Shown here in pieces: positions 1 through 11,316 of a DNA stretch of 64,000 nucleotides (positions within the stretch are counted from its first letter, which is position 1; each line of letters opens with the position of its first letter). The notes beneath the pieces were generated by a model. That model was not told the DNA's origin, did not search any database, and saw only the letters and a program-made list of their open reading frames with translations. A program made the position numbers and the translations under genes. Origin of the DNA: Cheiracanthium punctorium (lineage: Eukaryota > Arthropoda > Arachnida > Araneae > Cheiracanthiidae); contig JAWZYV010013027.1 of the NCBI GenBank assembly GCA_038373885.1, positions 186,001 through 250,000 on the forward strand. Reading direction: 5' to 3'.

Positions 1-731
1 AAAAAAACTCTAAAATAAGTTCTCATTTAAAAACAGTGTAAACTGAGTGCCGTGCAAATCGAGGGATGGGAGTAAATTTGTTTCAAAATTAATTGTAAAC
101 CATAGGATAAGGAAAAAAAATTATTTAAAAAATCATTTTGAAACCTTTTAAAAGCGAAACCGTGTAAAACTGAGTACCGTGCATATTGAAGGATAGTTCT
201 GTAAATTTCTTTGATATGTAATTGTAAATTGTAGAATACAATAAATAAAATTTAAAAAACCTGTAAAATAAGTTTTAATTTAAAAACAGTGTAAATTGAG
301 TACCGCGCAAATCGAGGGATATGTGTAAATTTGTCTGAAAATTAATTGTAAATGTGTAGGATTTAAAAAAACAATGTGTAAAACCGTGTAAACGCGAAAC
401 CGTGTAAATTGAGTAAAGTGAATATGGCAGATAGCTGTAAATTTGATTGAAATGTTATTGAAAATTGTAGGATCCCATAAATAATATTAAAAAAACAAAA
501 GTTTTCATTTGAAAACCGCGTAAATTGAGTACCGAGCAAATAGAGGGATAGCTTTAAATTTGTTTGAAAAGTAATTTTAAATGTGTCTGATGTACACACA
601 CAATAAAATAAAATAAAACGTTTTCATTTAAAAACGTGTAAATTGAGTGCCGTGCAAATCGAGGGACAGGTATAATTTTTTGCTCGAAACGTAATTATAA
701 ATGCATGTGTACAGAAAAATTGCATAAGGCT
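1..731. repeat. Left inverted arm of a ~120-bp satellite array
   Basis: Tandem ~120-bp monomers, each with a version of a 'cggtactcaatttacac' box (seen here as its complement). Monomers alternate between a form with a GATTTGCACGG-like core and one with an ATATGCAC-like core plus a CGGTTTCGCGTTTAC box. The arm is the reverse complement of 1740-2460: the sequence at 601-731 reappears nearly base for base inverted at 1740-1870. The arm is cut by the window start. Nothing coding is seen. Confidence 0.85.
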
Positions 732-1739
732 ACACTATAAAAAAAAACCATGCTAAATTACAGCACAGTGCGCTGGTAATCATAACGCCAGCACATGTGC
801 TGTAAATTTGAAGCACTTTGAATTTTCTAGCACTGTGTTGTAAATTTACAACACCGTGTTGTAAATAATTGGCACAATGGCACGGTGGCACAACAGCACA
901 TGTGCTGTGAATTTACAGCACCGTGTTGTAAAATTACAGCACATCATTTTCAAGTACCTATGTAAATTCACAACACTGTGTTGTAAAATTACAACACTTC
1001 ATTTTTCAAGCATCTATGTGAATTTACAACGCTGTGTTGTAAAATTAAAGCACCTCATTTTTCGATCACTTATGTAAATTTACAACACCATGCTATAAAA
1101 TTACAGCGCCTAATTTTTCAAGCACTGTTGTGTATTTTTACAGCACTTGAATTTTCAAGCACTGTAACGTGTTTTTACAGTTCTTTAATTTTCAAGTACT
1201 TTCATGGAATTGTACTGCACTTCTGTGTAAATTTTACACTATAAGAAAAAACCATGCTAACTTACAGCACAGTGTGCTGGTAATCATAACGCCAACACAT
1301 GTGCTGTAAATTTGAAGCACTTTGAATTTTCAAGCACTGTGTTGTAAATTTACAACACCGTGTTGTAAATAGTTGGCACGATGGCACGGTTGCACAACAG
1401 CTCATGTGCTGTAAATTTACAGCACCGTGTTGTAAAATTACAGCACATCATTTTCAAGTACCTATGTAAATTCACAACACTGTGTTGTAAAATTACAACA
1501 CTTCATTTTTCAAGCATCTATGTGAATTTACAACACTGTGTTGTAAAATTAAAGCACCCCATTTTTCGAGCACTTATGTAAATTTACAACACCATGCTAT
1601 AAAATTACAGCGCCTGATTTTTCAAGCACTGTTGTGTATTTTTACAGCACTTGAATTTTCAAGCACTGTAACGTGTTTTTACAGTTCTTTAATTTTCAAG
1701 TACTTTCATGGAATTGTACTGCACTTCTGTGTAAGTTTT
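732..1739. repeat. Two 504-bp direct repeats studded with short palindromes
   Basis: Two head-to-tail copies (732-1235 and 1236-1739) are almost identical and sit exactly between the inverted satellite arms. Each copy contains many short palindromes of the type ACAACACCGTGTTGT, CAGCACAGTGTGCTG and AGCACATGTGCT, spaced about 40-60 bp apart and separated by GTAAATTTAC-like linkers. The open frames at 877 and 1381 are this repeat read twice and are not taken as genes. Confidence 0.85.
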
Positions 1740-2940
1740 AGCCTGATGCAATTTTTCTGTACACATGCATTTATAATTACGTTTCGAGCAAAAATTTATA
1801 CCTGTCCCTCGATTTGCACGGCACTCAATTTACACGTTTTTAAATGAAAACGTTTTATTTTATTTTATTGTATGTGTACATCAGACACATTTAAAATTAC
1901 TTTTCAAACAAATTTACAGCTATCCCTCTATTTGCTCGGTACTCAATTTCCGCGGTTTTCAAATGAAAACTTTTGTTTTTTTAATATTATTTATGGGATC
2001 CTACAATTTACAATTACATTTCAATCAAATTTACAACTATCTGCCATATTCACTTTACTCAATTTACACGGTTTCGCGTTTACACGGTTTTACATATTGT
2101 TTTTTTAAATCCTACACATTTACAATTAATTTTCAGATAAATTCACACATATCCCCCGATTTGCACGGTACTCAATTTACACTGTTTTTAAATTAAAACT
2201 TATTTTACAGGTTTTTTAAATTTTATTTATTGGATTCTACAATTTACAATTACATATCAAAGAAATTTACAGAACTATCCTTCAATATGCATGGTACTCA
2301 GTTTTACACGGTTTCGCTTTTATAAGGTTTCAAAATGATTTTTTAAATAATTTTTTTTCCTTATCCTATGGTTTACAATTAATTTTGAAACAAATTTACT
2401 CCCATCCCTCGATTTGCACGGTACTCAGTTTACACTGTTTTTAAATGAGAACTTATTTTAGAGGTTTTTTTTAATTTTATTTATTGGGTCCTATACAATT
2501 TAACATTACATTTCAAACAAATTTACAGCTATCCTTTCATATGCACAGTACTCAATTTACACGGTTTCGTGTTTATACGGATTTTGGAATGAATTTTTTT
2601 TTCAGTTTTGTTAAATCCTACACATTTACAATTCATTTTTAAGCAAATTTACACTTATCCCTCGATTAGCACGGTATTCAATTTACACTTTTTAAATGAA
2701 AACTTATTTTAGAGGGGTTTTATTTTAAATTTTATTTATTGGATACTACAATTTACAATTACATTTCAAACAAATTTATGGCTATTCTTCGGTATGCCCG
2801 GTACTCAATTTATACGGTTTCATGTTTACACGGTTTTTAAATAATTTTCTTTTATCCTACACATTTACAATTAATTTTCAAACAAATTTACCCCGATTTG
2901 CACAGTACTAAACTTACACTGCTTTTAAATAAAAACTTTT
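1740..2940. repeat. Right inverted arm of the ~120-bp satellite array
   Basis: About ten monomers, with the CGGTACTCAATTTACAC box recurring near 1803, 1921, 2040, 2152, 2276, 2402, 2531, 2655, 2774 and 2890 (spacing 112-129 bp). It is the inverted copy of the left arm and ends at ~2940, where unique sequence begins. Confidence 0.85.
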
Positions 2941-4672
2941 TTCTCTAACTCTGAAGTAGCTAGAAATTTTGCACAACCATTTAAAATATGTAGAAAATTA
3001 TTGCTCCTTTAAAAAGCCAGAAAGAACTGCAATCAATATTTTTGTTGTTGACACTTTTCGAAACAGCAATAATGTCAAATTACAAAATGTCAATTTAACC
3101 AAAGCATTGCAAGTGGCAGTGGAAAATTTCGGAATGAGATTTTCATTTTTGAAGCTGAGATCATTTGCTATTAAAATAAATTGCAAACTCACAGTCACCT
3201 CTATGTCTAATATGTTAATGTTATAGTGATGCATAGCTGTAGGAGACTATAACTTTAAAAAAGAACTTTGGTGAGTGTGTAATAGCTTGATAATTAAACA
3301 TGGCAATATTTTTAACAAAAACGTAAAATTAAAGTCTCGTGAACATAGCTTTGAAATTAATTTATTTTAATAACTAAGTAAGCAAACTTACATCCAAGCT
3401 TGAAGGGGGGGGGATTAATAATCCTTGACTTGTAAAGGACTAAGGTTCCTCTTATTCACAGGAACAAGTTATAAGTTAAGATCATGCAAACAGATTTTTT
3501 CAAAAATTTGTTTGTATGGAGTTGTTTTATACATACCCGTAAAAGGCAGGCCCGTTGTATTTCTAGAGGTAAGTTGCTTCAGTGTTTTGTTTTTTTACTA
3601 TGTCACTCAGCTACATTTATACATACTTTCTCTTATTAATATCTTCTTCCACAAATCCAGATATTTAAAGAATATTTGTTGAAAAGGTAAATTAAGCATA
3701 ATGGTAATATACAATGATTTAATGTGCTATTTATTTTTTATTTTACTTTCTTGGAACAAATACAGGCCTTTAAGTTCTAAAGTAAAGATATAAATAAAGA
3801 TATGGCAGGACAAAATTTCATGCTGTTCTTTGAAAAAGTCAGTATAATGCTTTTAATTTATAGTTTAATGGATGAATAAAACTTATCATTATATAAATTA
3901 GTATAGTTAATTTAAAAATTGCATTGAAATTATTTATCTAGAATAATTTTTGGTAGTTTCAAATTAAAGTCATGTTTATTAAAATTGCTCACGATAAGAT
4001 TTTTTTTATTAAATATAAATTAGTATATTCAAAACAATCACAAGTAAAGTAATTTAATAAAATAACAAAAGCACTCAACAAAAATCTGGTTGTGAAAATA
4101 TAAAACTAATTAAAAACTTTGTAAAATAACTCATAAAAGATACAAATTGAGGTCTATCATTTTGAGTAATACAAAAAAAAGTCCACTCTTCTGCAGTTAC
4201 AAAAAGTCAGTCATCTGCACAAGTAAAAGGCTATTCTTTCTAACTGGGGTTGACTTTCTTGATACTGTAGAAAAGTACACTTTTTTGTACCAACTTAAGG
4301 GATTGTCCTGGATAAATACCCTTTTATGTGTATTATTTTACAAAGTTCTTAATTATTTTTGATTTAATAAAATGTTAGCTTTTAAATAAACTGAAAAAAA
4401 GCATTAAATATCAAATGAAATTTAAAACATTAGAAATTTTATTGACTTTCCATATACAGTATATAAAGCTACATAAGTTTTTATATTTCATCTTAATATT
4501 TTAAACCACATACAACATAACTTATTCAGTCTTCTCTTTGATCAAACTGATGCCTAGATTTTCAGATGCCTAGGATAAAACAAAAAAAACGTCATCAGCA
4601 AATAAATAAATCCCAAAAAATGTGCCATTCTTTTCTTTTTTGGCTACTATTTCAATATTTCAACTGATTTCA
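2941..4672. other. No gene recognised (AT-rich)
   Basis: AT-rich sequence with short chance open frames only. I see no splice-bounded exon, RNA gene or terminal repeat. Confidence 0.5.
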
Positions 4673-4676
4673 TTAA

Positions 4677-4952
4677 CCCATTTGTGCCCAGATATTTTTG
4701 CGACTTTCTTCGACTTTTGCTAATACCAGCAATAATAGATAAATTTCTGATGTATACTTCTTGAACAAGGGATGATTTCTTTTAAAATCATTATGCATAA
4801 TAATTGAAATGTCAACATCCTACTAGGTCATGTTAAAATATTTTGTGAAATTGAGGTTCAAGACTCGTGAATAAAGGCTAGGGAAAATTAATAACGTTTT
4901 TGACTGATAGCGAGAATGCCACCCCAAAAAAGGGACACTAGGCATAAATGGG
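4677..4952. mobile_element. TTAA-type MITE (piggyBac-like ends)
   Basis: Terminal inverted repeats: left CCCATTTGTGCCCAG directly after TTAA (4673-4676); right CTAGGCATAAATGGG followed by TTAG (4953-4956), a one-base decay of TTAA. About 276 bp, non-coding. TTAA target duplications are characteristic of piggyBac-type elements; family assignment rests on this and the end symmetry. Confidence 0.55.
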
Positions 4953-5025
4953 TTAGCTGAAATTTGTTAATATAAACACTTATCGATATTTTTTAAAATT
5001 TTTATCCAAATAAAATATTTAAAAA
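4841..5025 (+). repeat. Copy 1 of a ~180-bp duplicated segment
   Basis: Begins TTTTGTGAAATTGAGG and ends TCCAAATAAAATATTT. It spans the right end of the TTAA MITE plus ~65 bp of its flank (the TTAGCTGAAATTTGTTAATA part). The same junction recurs at 6.15-6.6 kb, so the copies arose by duplication of this locus and not by fresh MITE insertions. Confidence 0.8.
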
Positions 5026-5223
5026 TGTTAAACTGTGAAAATTTTATCATTATTAAATACAAAATAACAATATATAACGTCATGCAAAAATCAGGTGTTA
5101 TGCTGGTTTCTTTTTTAAAAGAATGCATAAAATATGTGCTATTTTGAGATTCCTCAACATAAAGGCATTAAACTGCGAAAATACATCTGTAATATTTGGT
5201 GGATTTTTGATGTTCCACTGTAT

Positions 5224-5753
5224 ATACAAGGTGAGCCAATGGGATGAAATAATTTCTTAAAACTAATAACATTCTAAAAATCATCTTTTGTAAAATTTAG
5301 TGATGAAGCAGCGTAATCTACATGAATGGAGATATTGTGTAGGTGCAGAATCGTTCATTTTTGCAAGATAATTTCCAAAAAGTCCTCTATTTTCCCACAC
5401 ACATTCTTGCAGTCTCATTGCAAAGCTGCCTATAAAGTGCACAGCAATTTTAGCATTATTGTGGACACAGCATGCTGAATCCTTTCTTTTAATGTTTGAA
5501 AAGTCTTTGGGAGGTTACTTTAAAATATTCTTTGTTTTTAGGTACAGTCACAAATTATATTTATAACACTGAAAGCACAAGACTGCCTTTCCTTAAGTTC
5601 GCTTTTAAGGCACACACGCATTGCACCAACCCAGTATTCCATAACTTATTTTCCACTCTCTAGATTGACAACAGTGATGGTCAAAACTGCCTCCCTTTTT
5701 CTTTCTTTAGAGTGACTTTTTTAAATTATACAGTTTCATTCACTTACCTTGTA
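5224..5753 (-). mobile_element. Deleted mariner/IS630-type element
   Basis: The ends match in inverted orientation: left TATACAAGGTGAGCCAATG, right CATTCACTTACCTTGTATG. Between them, on the minus strand, lies a decayed transposase C-terminus (5360-5527). The order (reading frame, then TIR) fits a deletion derivative of a mariner-like transposon. Exact ends are approximate. Confidence 0.45.
5360..5527 (-). pseudogene. Relic of mariner-like transposase C-terminus
   Basis: Read on the minus strand this gives NLPKTFQTLKERIQHAV followed by an alignable tail with in-frame stops. The 'PKT..LK.RI..AV..I...L' pattern is typical of the C-terminal region of mariner/IS630 DDE transposases. No catalytic residues are present in this piece. 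It is non-functional; identity is by motif only. Confidence 0.35.
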
Positions 5754-6149
5754 TGCATATACATAAATACTATATAAAATTTATTTCCTTCTTTTTTGTT
5801 TTCTTTTTCCTTTTTTTTTAATCTGATGTCATTTCTGAAAAATTTAAAATAGATTGTTCTGACACAGGAATTATTTAAATCAATCAATGTGAATATTATT
5901 CTTAACTGAAGAACATTTTTTAAGTTTAAATTATGTCAATTAAAATTTTTAGTTAGTGAAGAAGGAAGTATACTAAATATAAAGTATTTTTGTTAATAAA
6001 TAATATAAGCATGTTTTTAAAATTTTACTTCTGAAAGAAAAAACTGTTAGTGTCTTATGAAATTATTACACATTGAACTTATGATTATCTATATATGTTA
6101 AATTCTGAAAGTTTGTTCTGAAAGTTTGTTGTCAGTTAAATTCTGAAAG

Positions 6150-6670
6150 TATTTTGTGAAACTGAGGTTCAAGACTCGTGAATAAAGGCTAGGGAAAATT
6201 AATAACGTTTTTGACTGATAGCGAAAATGCCACCCCAAAAAAGGGACACTAGGCATAAATGGGTTAGCTGAAATTTGTTAATATAAACACTTATCGATAT
6301 TTTTTTAAATCTTTATCTAAATAAAATATTTATGCAAAAAAAAAATGGGTTAATGAAATGATGGTTTTGTGAAATGGTGTTAAAATGGTGTTAAATGGAA
6401 TTGTTAAAAAATGGTTTTGAGAAATTGAGGTTCAAGACTCGTGAATAAAGGCCAGGGAAAATTAATAACGTTTTTGACTGATAGCGAAAATGCCACCCCA
6501 AAAAAGGGACACTAGGCATAAATGGGTTATCTGAAATTTGTTAATATAAACACTTATCGATATTTTTAAAAATCTTTATCCAAATAAAATATTATGCACA
6601 AAATCTTTATCCAAATAAAGTATTTTGTGAAATTGAGGTTACAGACTCGTGAATAAAGGCTAGGGAAAAG
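6150..6670 (+). repeat. Copies 2, 3 and partial 4 of the ~180-bp duplicated segment
   Basis: Copies start at ~6151, ~6415 and ~6625 with the motif GAGGTTCAAGACTCGTGAAT, and carry the same MITE end and flank as copy 1 (AAATGGGTTAGCTGAAATTT, or GGGTTATCTG in copy 3). The fourth breaks off after ~45 bp. The spacing of ~210-265 bp suggests local tandem duplication. Confidence 0.75.
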
Positions 6671-7060
6671 TTGAAAGTGGTTGAGTGGTTGCATGCCCCC
6701 CCCCAAAAAAAAAAAAACCCAATTAATTCGAAAACTCCTTTCCTAAAGAAAAAAAATCAACATCAGTACAAAAATATGCAATTAACTCACGTTTGTAAGA
6801 TGCATAACATTAAACTAGAAATTTTTCTTTTAAAATTAATTCCTTAAAGAAATCTATAATGTAAACTTCATTTCTTGTTTATACATATCTTGTCCCAAAT
6901 TGACATATTTTACAAACCACAGAAATATCACCGTAATCAAATCCTCTTTTACTAAAACATTTTAATGAATTTCATTATGTAAAACAATCAATAAATTATT
7001 AAAAACTCATCATTTAAAATAAACGTGCATGGCCATGTGTTGTGTTGAAATCAAAACATC
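6671..7060. other. No gene recognised
   Basis: A C-run followed by an A-run at 6697-6720, then AT-rich sequence. No supported feature. Confidence 0.4.
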
Positions 7061-7345
7061 CCCTCTCTCAATTGTTTGTAAACAACTTTACAGCTGCTTC
7101 CGACGAAAGGCCGGCTGTCTTGCAATTGTTATACTGTGTCACCGACGCTTGCCTTCCTTCGTCCCTTTTCTCCCTCGCAATCCGGCTGCGCAGTGTCCGG
7201 TTTGGGTGCCGATGGTGAGGGAGAATGAAGTGAAGTGGGATGCGAGTGTAACTTTTTTTGAGAGAAAATGTTTTAAGAACGTTATCTTGATAAAATTTTT
7301 CCACTACCACTATACGATCCGCGGTTCCAACCTAGCACCATGCAT
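7060..7345. promoter_or_regulatory. Isolated GC/CpG-richer island
   Basis: This stretch stands out from its AT-rich surroundings by CpG content and holds ETS-like (TTCCGACG) and NRF1-like (CTGCGCAG) words. It could be a promoter or 5'UTR. It lies within ~110 bp of the candidate exon at 7452-7572, but on that exon's 3' side, so which gene it would serve is unclear. The 125-codon plus-strand frame through it (7029-7406) has no recognisable product. Confidence 0.2.
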
Positions 7346-7451
7346 TAATTTTCCGATTCTAAAGGTTTTAAAAAAAGAGAGGGGAAGAAAAAGGGGTAGG
7401 GGTTAATAGGCTGGCTTACATATTTACAAGCCTCACAGCAAAATTTCATAC

Positions 7452-7572
7452 CTGGTATTGGTACCCAGTTGAGTTCCAGTGGTAATTGGTCCTGCTCCTT
7501 ACGCAATACTGCTTCCTGACTCTGAATGGTTGCTTTAGGAGGTTGCGAGTTGGTCGTTCTTCTCTTGAACAT
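7452..7572 (-). CDS. Candidate first coding exon, product unrecognised
   Basis: On the minus strand an ATG at 7572 opens a frame of 40 codons beginning MFKRRTTNSQPPKATIQSQE and ending in the low-AT peptide LPLELNWVPIP. It then reaches a good donor, CCAG|GTATGA, in phase 1. An in-frame TAA lies six codons upstream of the ATG, so this is the first Met of the frame. Codon use and residue mix look more protein-like than other frames nearby. I do not recognise the family and see no following exon in the window; a second overlapping frame (ATG at 7580) is also open. Low to moderate confidence. Confidence 0.3.
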
Positions 7573-7599
7573 CCCGACATATTCTAGCCTTTAGAGATG

Positions 7600-8440
7600 C
7601 GGAACCTTTTTACCATTGAAGGCCACATGTAAATTGGGCAGTAATAAAGAAGGCCGTATGAGTCGACGTACCTATGAAATTATAATAGTTTTTGTATAGT
7701 TTTAACAATTCATTGCATTACATAGAAATATTATAAAAAAGTCATTATTATTTGGCATAAAAAGTAACAATATAAAAGATTTTTGTATTCCTATACGAGT
7801 AATAACTCATTATAACATTAATCATTAATAATTATTTTTTTAATTACAGGTTTATAGATACTGCTGTAATTCTTTATATTTGTATACATTTATTAGCGCA
7901 GGGGAATGCAAATAGAATCCAAATATATAGTGGAACTGACAAAAATTAGGTGACGCCAAACTTTTCTTATATTTTCAAATTTGCGGAAGCAAATGAAATT
8001 TGGAGTCTCACGCACCAGTTTTTTTGGTTGCATTGTGCAACCCCTTCTTTGTATACCTGTAGCAGAACACACACACACACATATATTCAGATTTTTAAAT
8101 TTTAAAAGACAACTACATATTTAAATAGCAAATCAAATAAAAATAATAAAGTAGAAGCATTTTTAAATAAATTTATTACATTATATGAAGAAATACAATA
8201 GAAAAAAGATTTAATTTTTAAAAAAGCAACATAACAACAACTCCTGAAATAATTTTAAAATAAAATGGAAAATTTAAGTTAGTGGGATTTTTGCAATTGT
8301 TTCTAGCTTGAAAGCAATTAGTATTTGAATCAAGCTTCGTAACGCAAAACCTTAATTGATCCTCTAATGAGCACATGTAATTTGCGTTCTTAAACTAGTT
8401 TTAATTTTTATCATGATAGAAAATAATGGCTCGCAGCGGT
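7600..8440. other. No gene recognised
   Basis: AT-rich, with a short CA microsatellite at ~8068-8081. No splice-bounded exon or terminal repeat seen. Confidence 0.4.
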
Positions 8441-8454
8441 AAGTAGGGGAAATT

Positions 8455-8590
8455 GGGGTACAATGAAATTAATGACAATTTTAACCTACTCTTTTCCCCA
8501 TCTAAATTAATTTTTATGAGTTTGTAAACAGCATCTTCAGGGTTAAAAAATTTTCAAAAGGTGAAGGTTGACAGTGTTTCATTGTACCCT
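8455..8590. mobile_element. Small palindromic MITE
   Basis: Terminal inverted repeats GGGGTACAATGAAA (8455) and TTTCATTGTACCC (~8577-8589). A third copy of the same end word occurs in direct orientation at 8599-8612. Non-coding; family unassigned. Confidence 0.4.
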
Positions 8591-8704
8591 GTATACTCGG
8601 GGTACAATGAAACACTTAATAACACTTCAGAAACACTCGTATAATATGAGCCAAAATTCAAATTTCAGCATATATGTTTTATGCAGCCTCAACTGAAACA
8701 GAGT

Positions 8705-8885
8705 GATTATGCAGCCAGTTCCTCATTATTGTACGAGCACTTTGGGCCCCTACCCTGGGCATTACATGCAGATAGAAGCAAAAATTGAGTTATGACTAAT
8801 TATACAAAGATACAAAATATGTATAGGTGCACAAAACTTGAAAAATGCCCTAGACACAAAAATGTTTTAGTCAGGTCCTGCATAG
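8705..8885. mobile_element. Relic copy of the hAT-type MITE at 9648
   Basis: Shares the outer ATTATTG(C/T)ACG(G/A)GCAC(T)T block, the TGCCCTGGGCA-like block, and the right end GTGC(A/C)...ACACAAAATGTT...TCAGG with the element at 9648-9791. It is longer and more diverged, and its ends are blurred. Confidence 0.5.
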
Positions 8886-9639
8886 ACTTAAACTGCATGA
8901 AAAACATCTTAGCATAGTTCAAAAAATGTTTTCATTAAAGAAAATCTGTATTTAATTTAACCCCTTTTCCCATAATTAAGATAAAATTCTGTTTGTATAA
9001 AAATATATTTTGGTAATTTAAATAAAAATTGTGAATCCAACACCCCCCCCCCGAAAAGAAAATACTGTAATAAAAATTTAAGAATGATCCCTGAAATTTA
9101 GCATAATTTTTTTAGCATTTTAGAATAAATGCACAAAATGATGAAAATTTTCACATGCTCAAAGCTTTTTTGAAGAACAATAAATTACTTGTGATGATCA
9201 ATAGTTAAAAATAAGAGTAAATAATTTTAAATATAATTCAAAATATGATTTGTGTATGTAGGACATTCAACAATTTCTAAAAATACATGGCATTATACAG
9301 AAAAATCATCCAAAAAACAGAATCCAGTCATCAATACTTTTAAAATAGTCTACCTTTTATTACTTCATTCCAAAACTTAATTTACTCCGTGTATATTTTT
9401 TAATCGAGTAAATATTTTTATTATTCATTATTAAGTACACCTAATTAAATATCAATTTTAAGTACAGTTAAAGAACTAAGCTTCAAATTATAAAATTTTT
9501 AAAAAAAAGCTAAGTTCAGAAATTAAGTTTGATAAAGTTTTAGAATTTTGCTAATATTAAATGTAGTGGTCTTTTTCATGGTTTGATTAATATCCTCTTT
9601 TAAATTAAATAGAAATTTTCTACACCTTTAATATAAGGG
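8886..9639. other. No gene recognised
   Basis: AT-rich with a C-run at ~9043. No supported feature. Confidence 0.4.
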
Positions 9640-9647
9640 TTGTAATG

Positions 9648-9791
9648 TAGGCCCTGATTATTGCACGGGCACTTGGGGCATATGCCCTGGGCACACATGC
9701 AGAAATAGGCCAATAAATTTAATTTAGAGATTTATAGGGGCACAAAATTTGGAAAGTGCCCCGTACACAAAATGTTATAGATCAGGCTATG
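9648..9791. mobile_element. hAT-type MITE with 8-bp target duplication
   Basis: Ends are TAGGCCCTGAT on the left and ATCAGGCTA on the right, just inside a perfect 8-bp direct repeat TTGTAATG (9640-9647 and 9792-9799). An 8-bp duplication is the hallmark of hAT transposition. 144 bp, non-coding. Confidence 0.6.
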
Positions 9792-9799
9792 TTGTAATG

Positions 9800-10670
9800 T
9801 TAAAATTCAATACTATAAATAGTAAAATCGACCAAGACGGTGCGAGCCCCATGTAAACACGGTGACACTCGCTGGAGCTTGTTAGTTGCTAAGCCCCAGC
9901 TACTGTCGCCAACCAGTTTGCACGATCTGCAAAGCAAAGAATTTTAACGCATTAAAATTGCACATAAATTTCATTAACAGAAGCACATCAAAACGACAAA
10001 ATACACCGGTACATATTAAACCTAAAAAGCGTCTGAAAATTCAGCAACAGGTAATTTAAAATGAACAAACAGTGGACAGTTTTAAATTAAAAACACTACA
10101 GTGGATTAAGCAGCCTAGTTGTACAGCTAATGTAAACTGGGCAAACACTGGCCCGCTTTCAATTCCAAAAAACATCGATGGATATAAAGTCAGTATGATT
10201 AGAATGGCACGTAATAGCATTAAACGAAAACATAAAAATATCAAATATCAATTTAAAATTCCCATTAAAAACATTGAACATCGTAAAGATTCATTTAAAA
10301 ATGCACTTACCTTTAATTTTTTGTAATTAACTGCCCAGAAATGTCACTAATGCTCTCCTGTTCCTAATATCCACCGGCTTATAACGTACACCATATTTCT
10401 TACAAAAACACACATTTTATTTTCACAGAATAATATATTTCATTCCCTTCCTTTCATAACACGAAACATTTGCCAATTCCAAACAGCTATTTTACCAACA
10501 AACGACGATAAAATTGCTTAAGGCTTGTCTTCAGATTTAACAGAACATCAAACCATGACCACGTGTCCAAGATCAAATATACTGGAATCCTAGCTTAGTT
10601 CACTGATAATGGCACACGGTATTCTGATTCGCTATGAATGTCACATGATCGCCATAAGTGCCACCCTGAA
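9800..10670. other. Small GC-rich island and AT-rich flank, no firm gene
   Basis: 9835-9930 is CpG-richer than its surroundings. On the minus strand a donor-like TTAAAG|GTAAGTG lies at ~10318, downstream of ~340 bp without a long frame, which could be a non-coding first exon. I cannot connect it to coding sequence. Confidence 0.2.
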
Positions 10671-10674
10671 TTTA

Positions 10675-10765
10675 AAAAATCAAGCACGGTGTGCTTGAAT
10701 TTCTGTATACTGCACGTGTTGTAAATTAGATACAGCGCAGTGTGTTGTAAAATTACAGATATTTA
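10675..10765. repeat. Dispersed copy of the palindrome-box repeat
   Basis: Contains AAGCACGGTGTGCTTG, GCACGTGTTGTAAATTA and CAGCGCAGTGTGTTGTAAAATTACAG, the same box-and-linker style as 732-1739. It shows that this motif family is dispersed. Confidence 0.5.
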
Positions 10766-10784
10766 ATACAGTGTATGGTGGACT

Positions 10785-10920
10785 TAAATACTACTTAAAT
10801 TGGTACAGCTTGGATGTTTTCCACCACCGCGAGATGAAATATTTTGCATGTGCTAAATACGCCAATCGGACAAGAATTATGCTTAATAATATATGGAGAT
10901 CTGTTTTAATGGCAGTGCAT
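10785..10920. repeat. Dispersed repeat, family Q copy 1
   Basis: Shares blocks with 33255-33400 and 33800-33890 (GTACAGCTTGGAT.TTTGCCA, then an ATAT...GTGC(T)AA(A/G)TACGCCAAT block, then ATATGGAGA.CTGTTTT). Non-coding; class unknown. Confidence 0.45.
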
Positions 10921-11289
10921 AAATTCCACAGAACCACCAAAGAGTAGAAAGGCATCGTCGATTTAAAATACCTAATCTGTTTCTTTCAATTAAATATTAA
11001 AGACGGAGAAACGAAGATAGTAATAGATAGTATTCTCATTTTTTTTTCCGGTAGTGATAGCAGATTTGTTTGGGTAATATGGATTAAAGCACAGTATACC
11101 CCGTTAATAACTATTTCGTGAAATTTATATCATTATTTTTCAACGATCGTACTACAACTAACTAAACCATAATCCTACGTTGCGTAATATGTCCCGCGGT
11201 AGTTTCAACAAAAGGACTACTTGAACTTATTTACATTTTGTTTTCGCATAGATAGTTACAATTATATTTTAGTAAAATATTCGATTCCT

Positions 11290-11316
11290 ACCGTGCGAAG
11301 GACGGGCACGCAGCTA
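11290..11316 (+). mobile_element. Helitron 3' terminus (upstream element)
   Basis: ACCGTGCGAAGGACGGGCACGCAG then CTAG: a short hairpin (CCGTGCGAAGGACGG) a few bases before CTAG, the Helitron 3' signature. The matching 5' end was not found. It abuts the next Helitron with no spacer. Confidence 0.6.

Noticed and set aside
7029..7406. 125-codon plus-strand frame, the longest plus-strand one in the window
   Set aside because: No recognisable domain. Its length follows from local GC richness that reduces stop codons.
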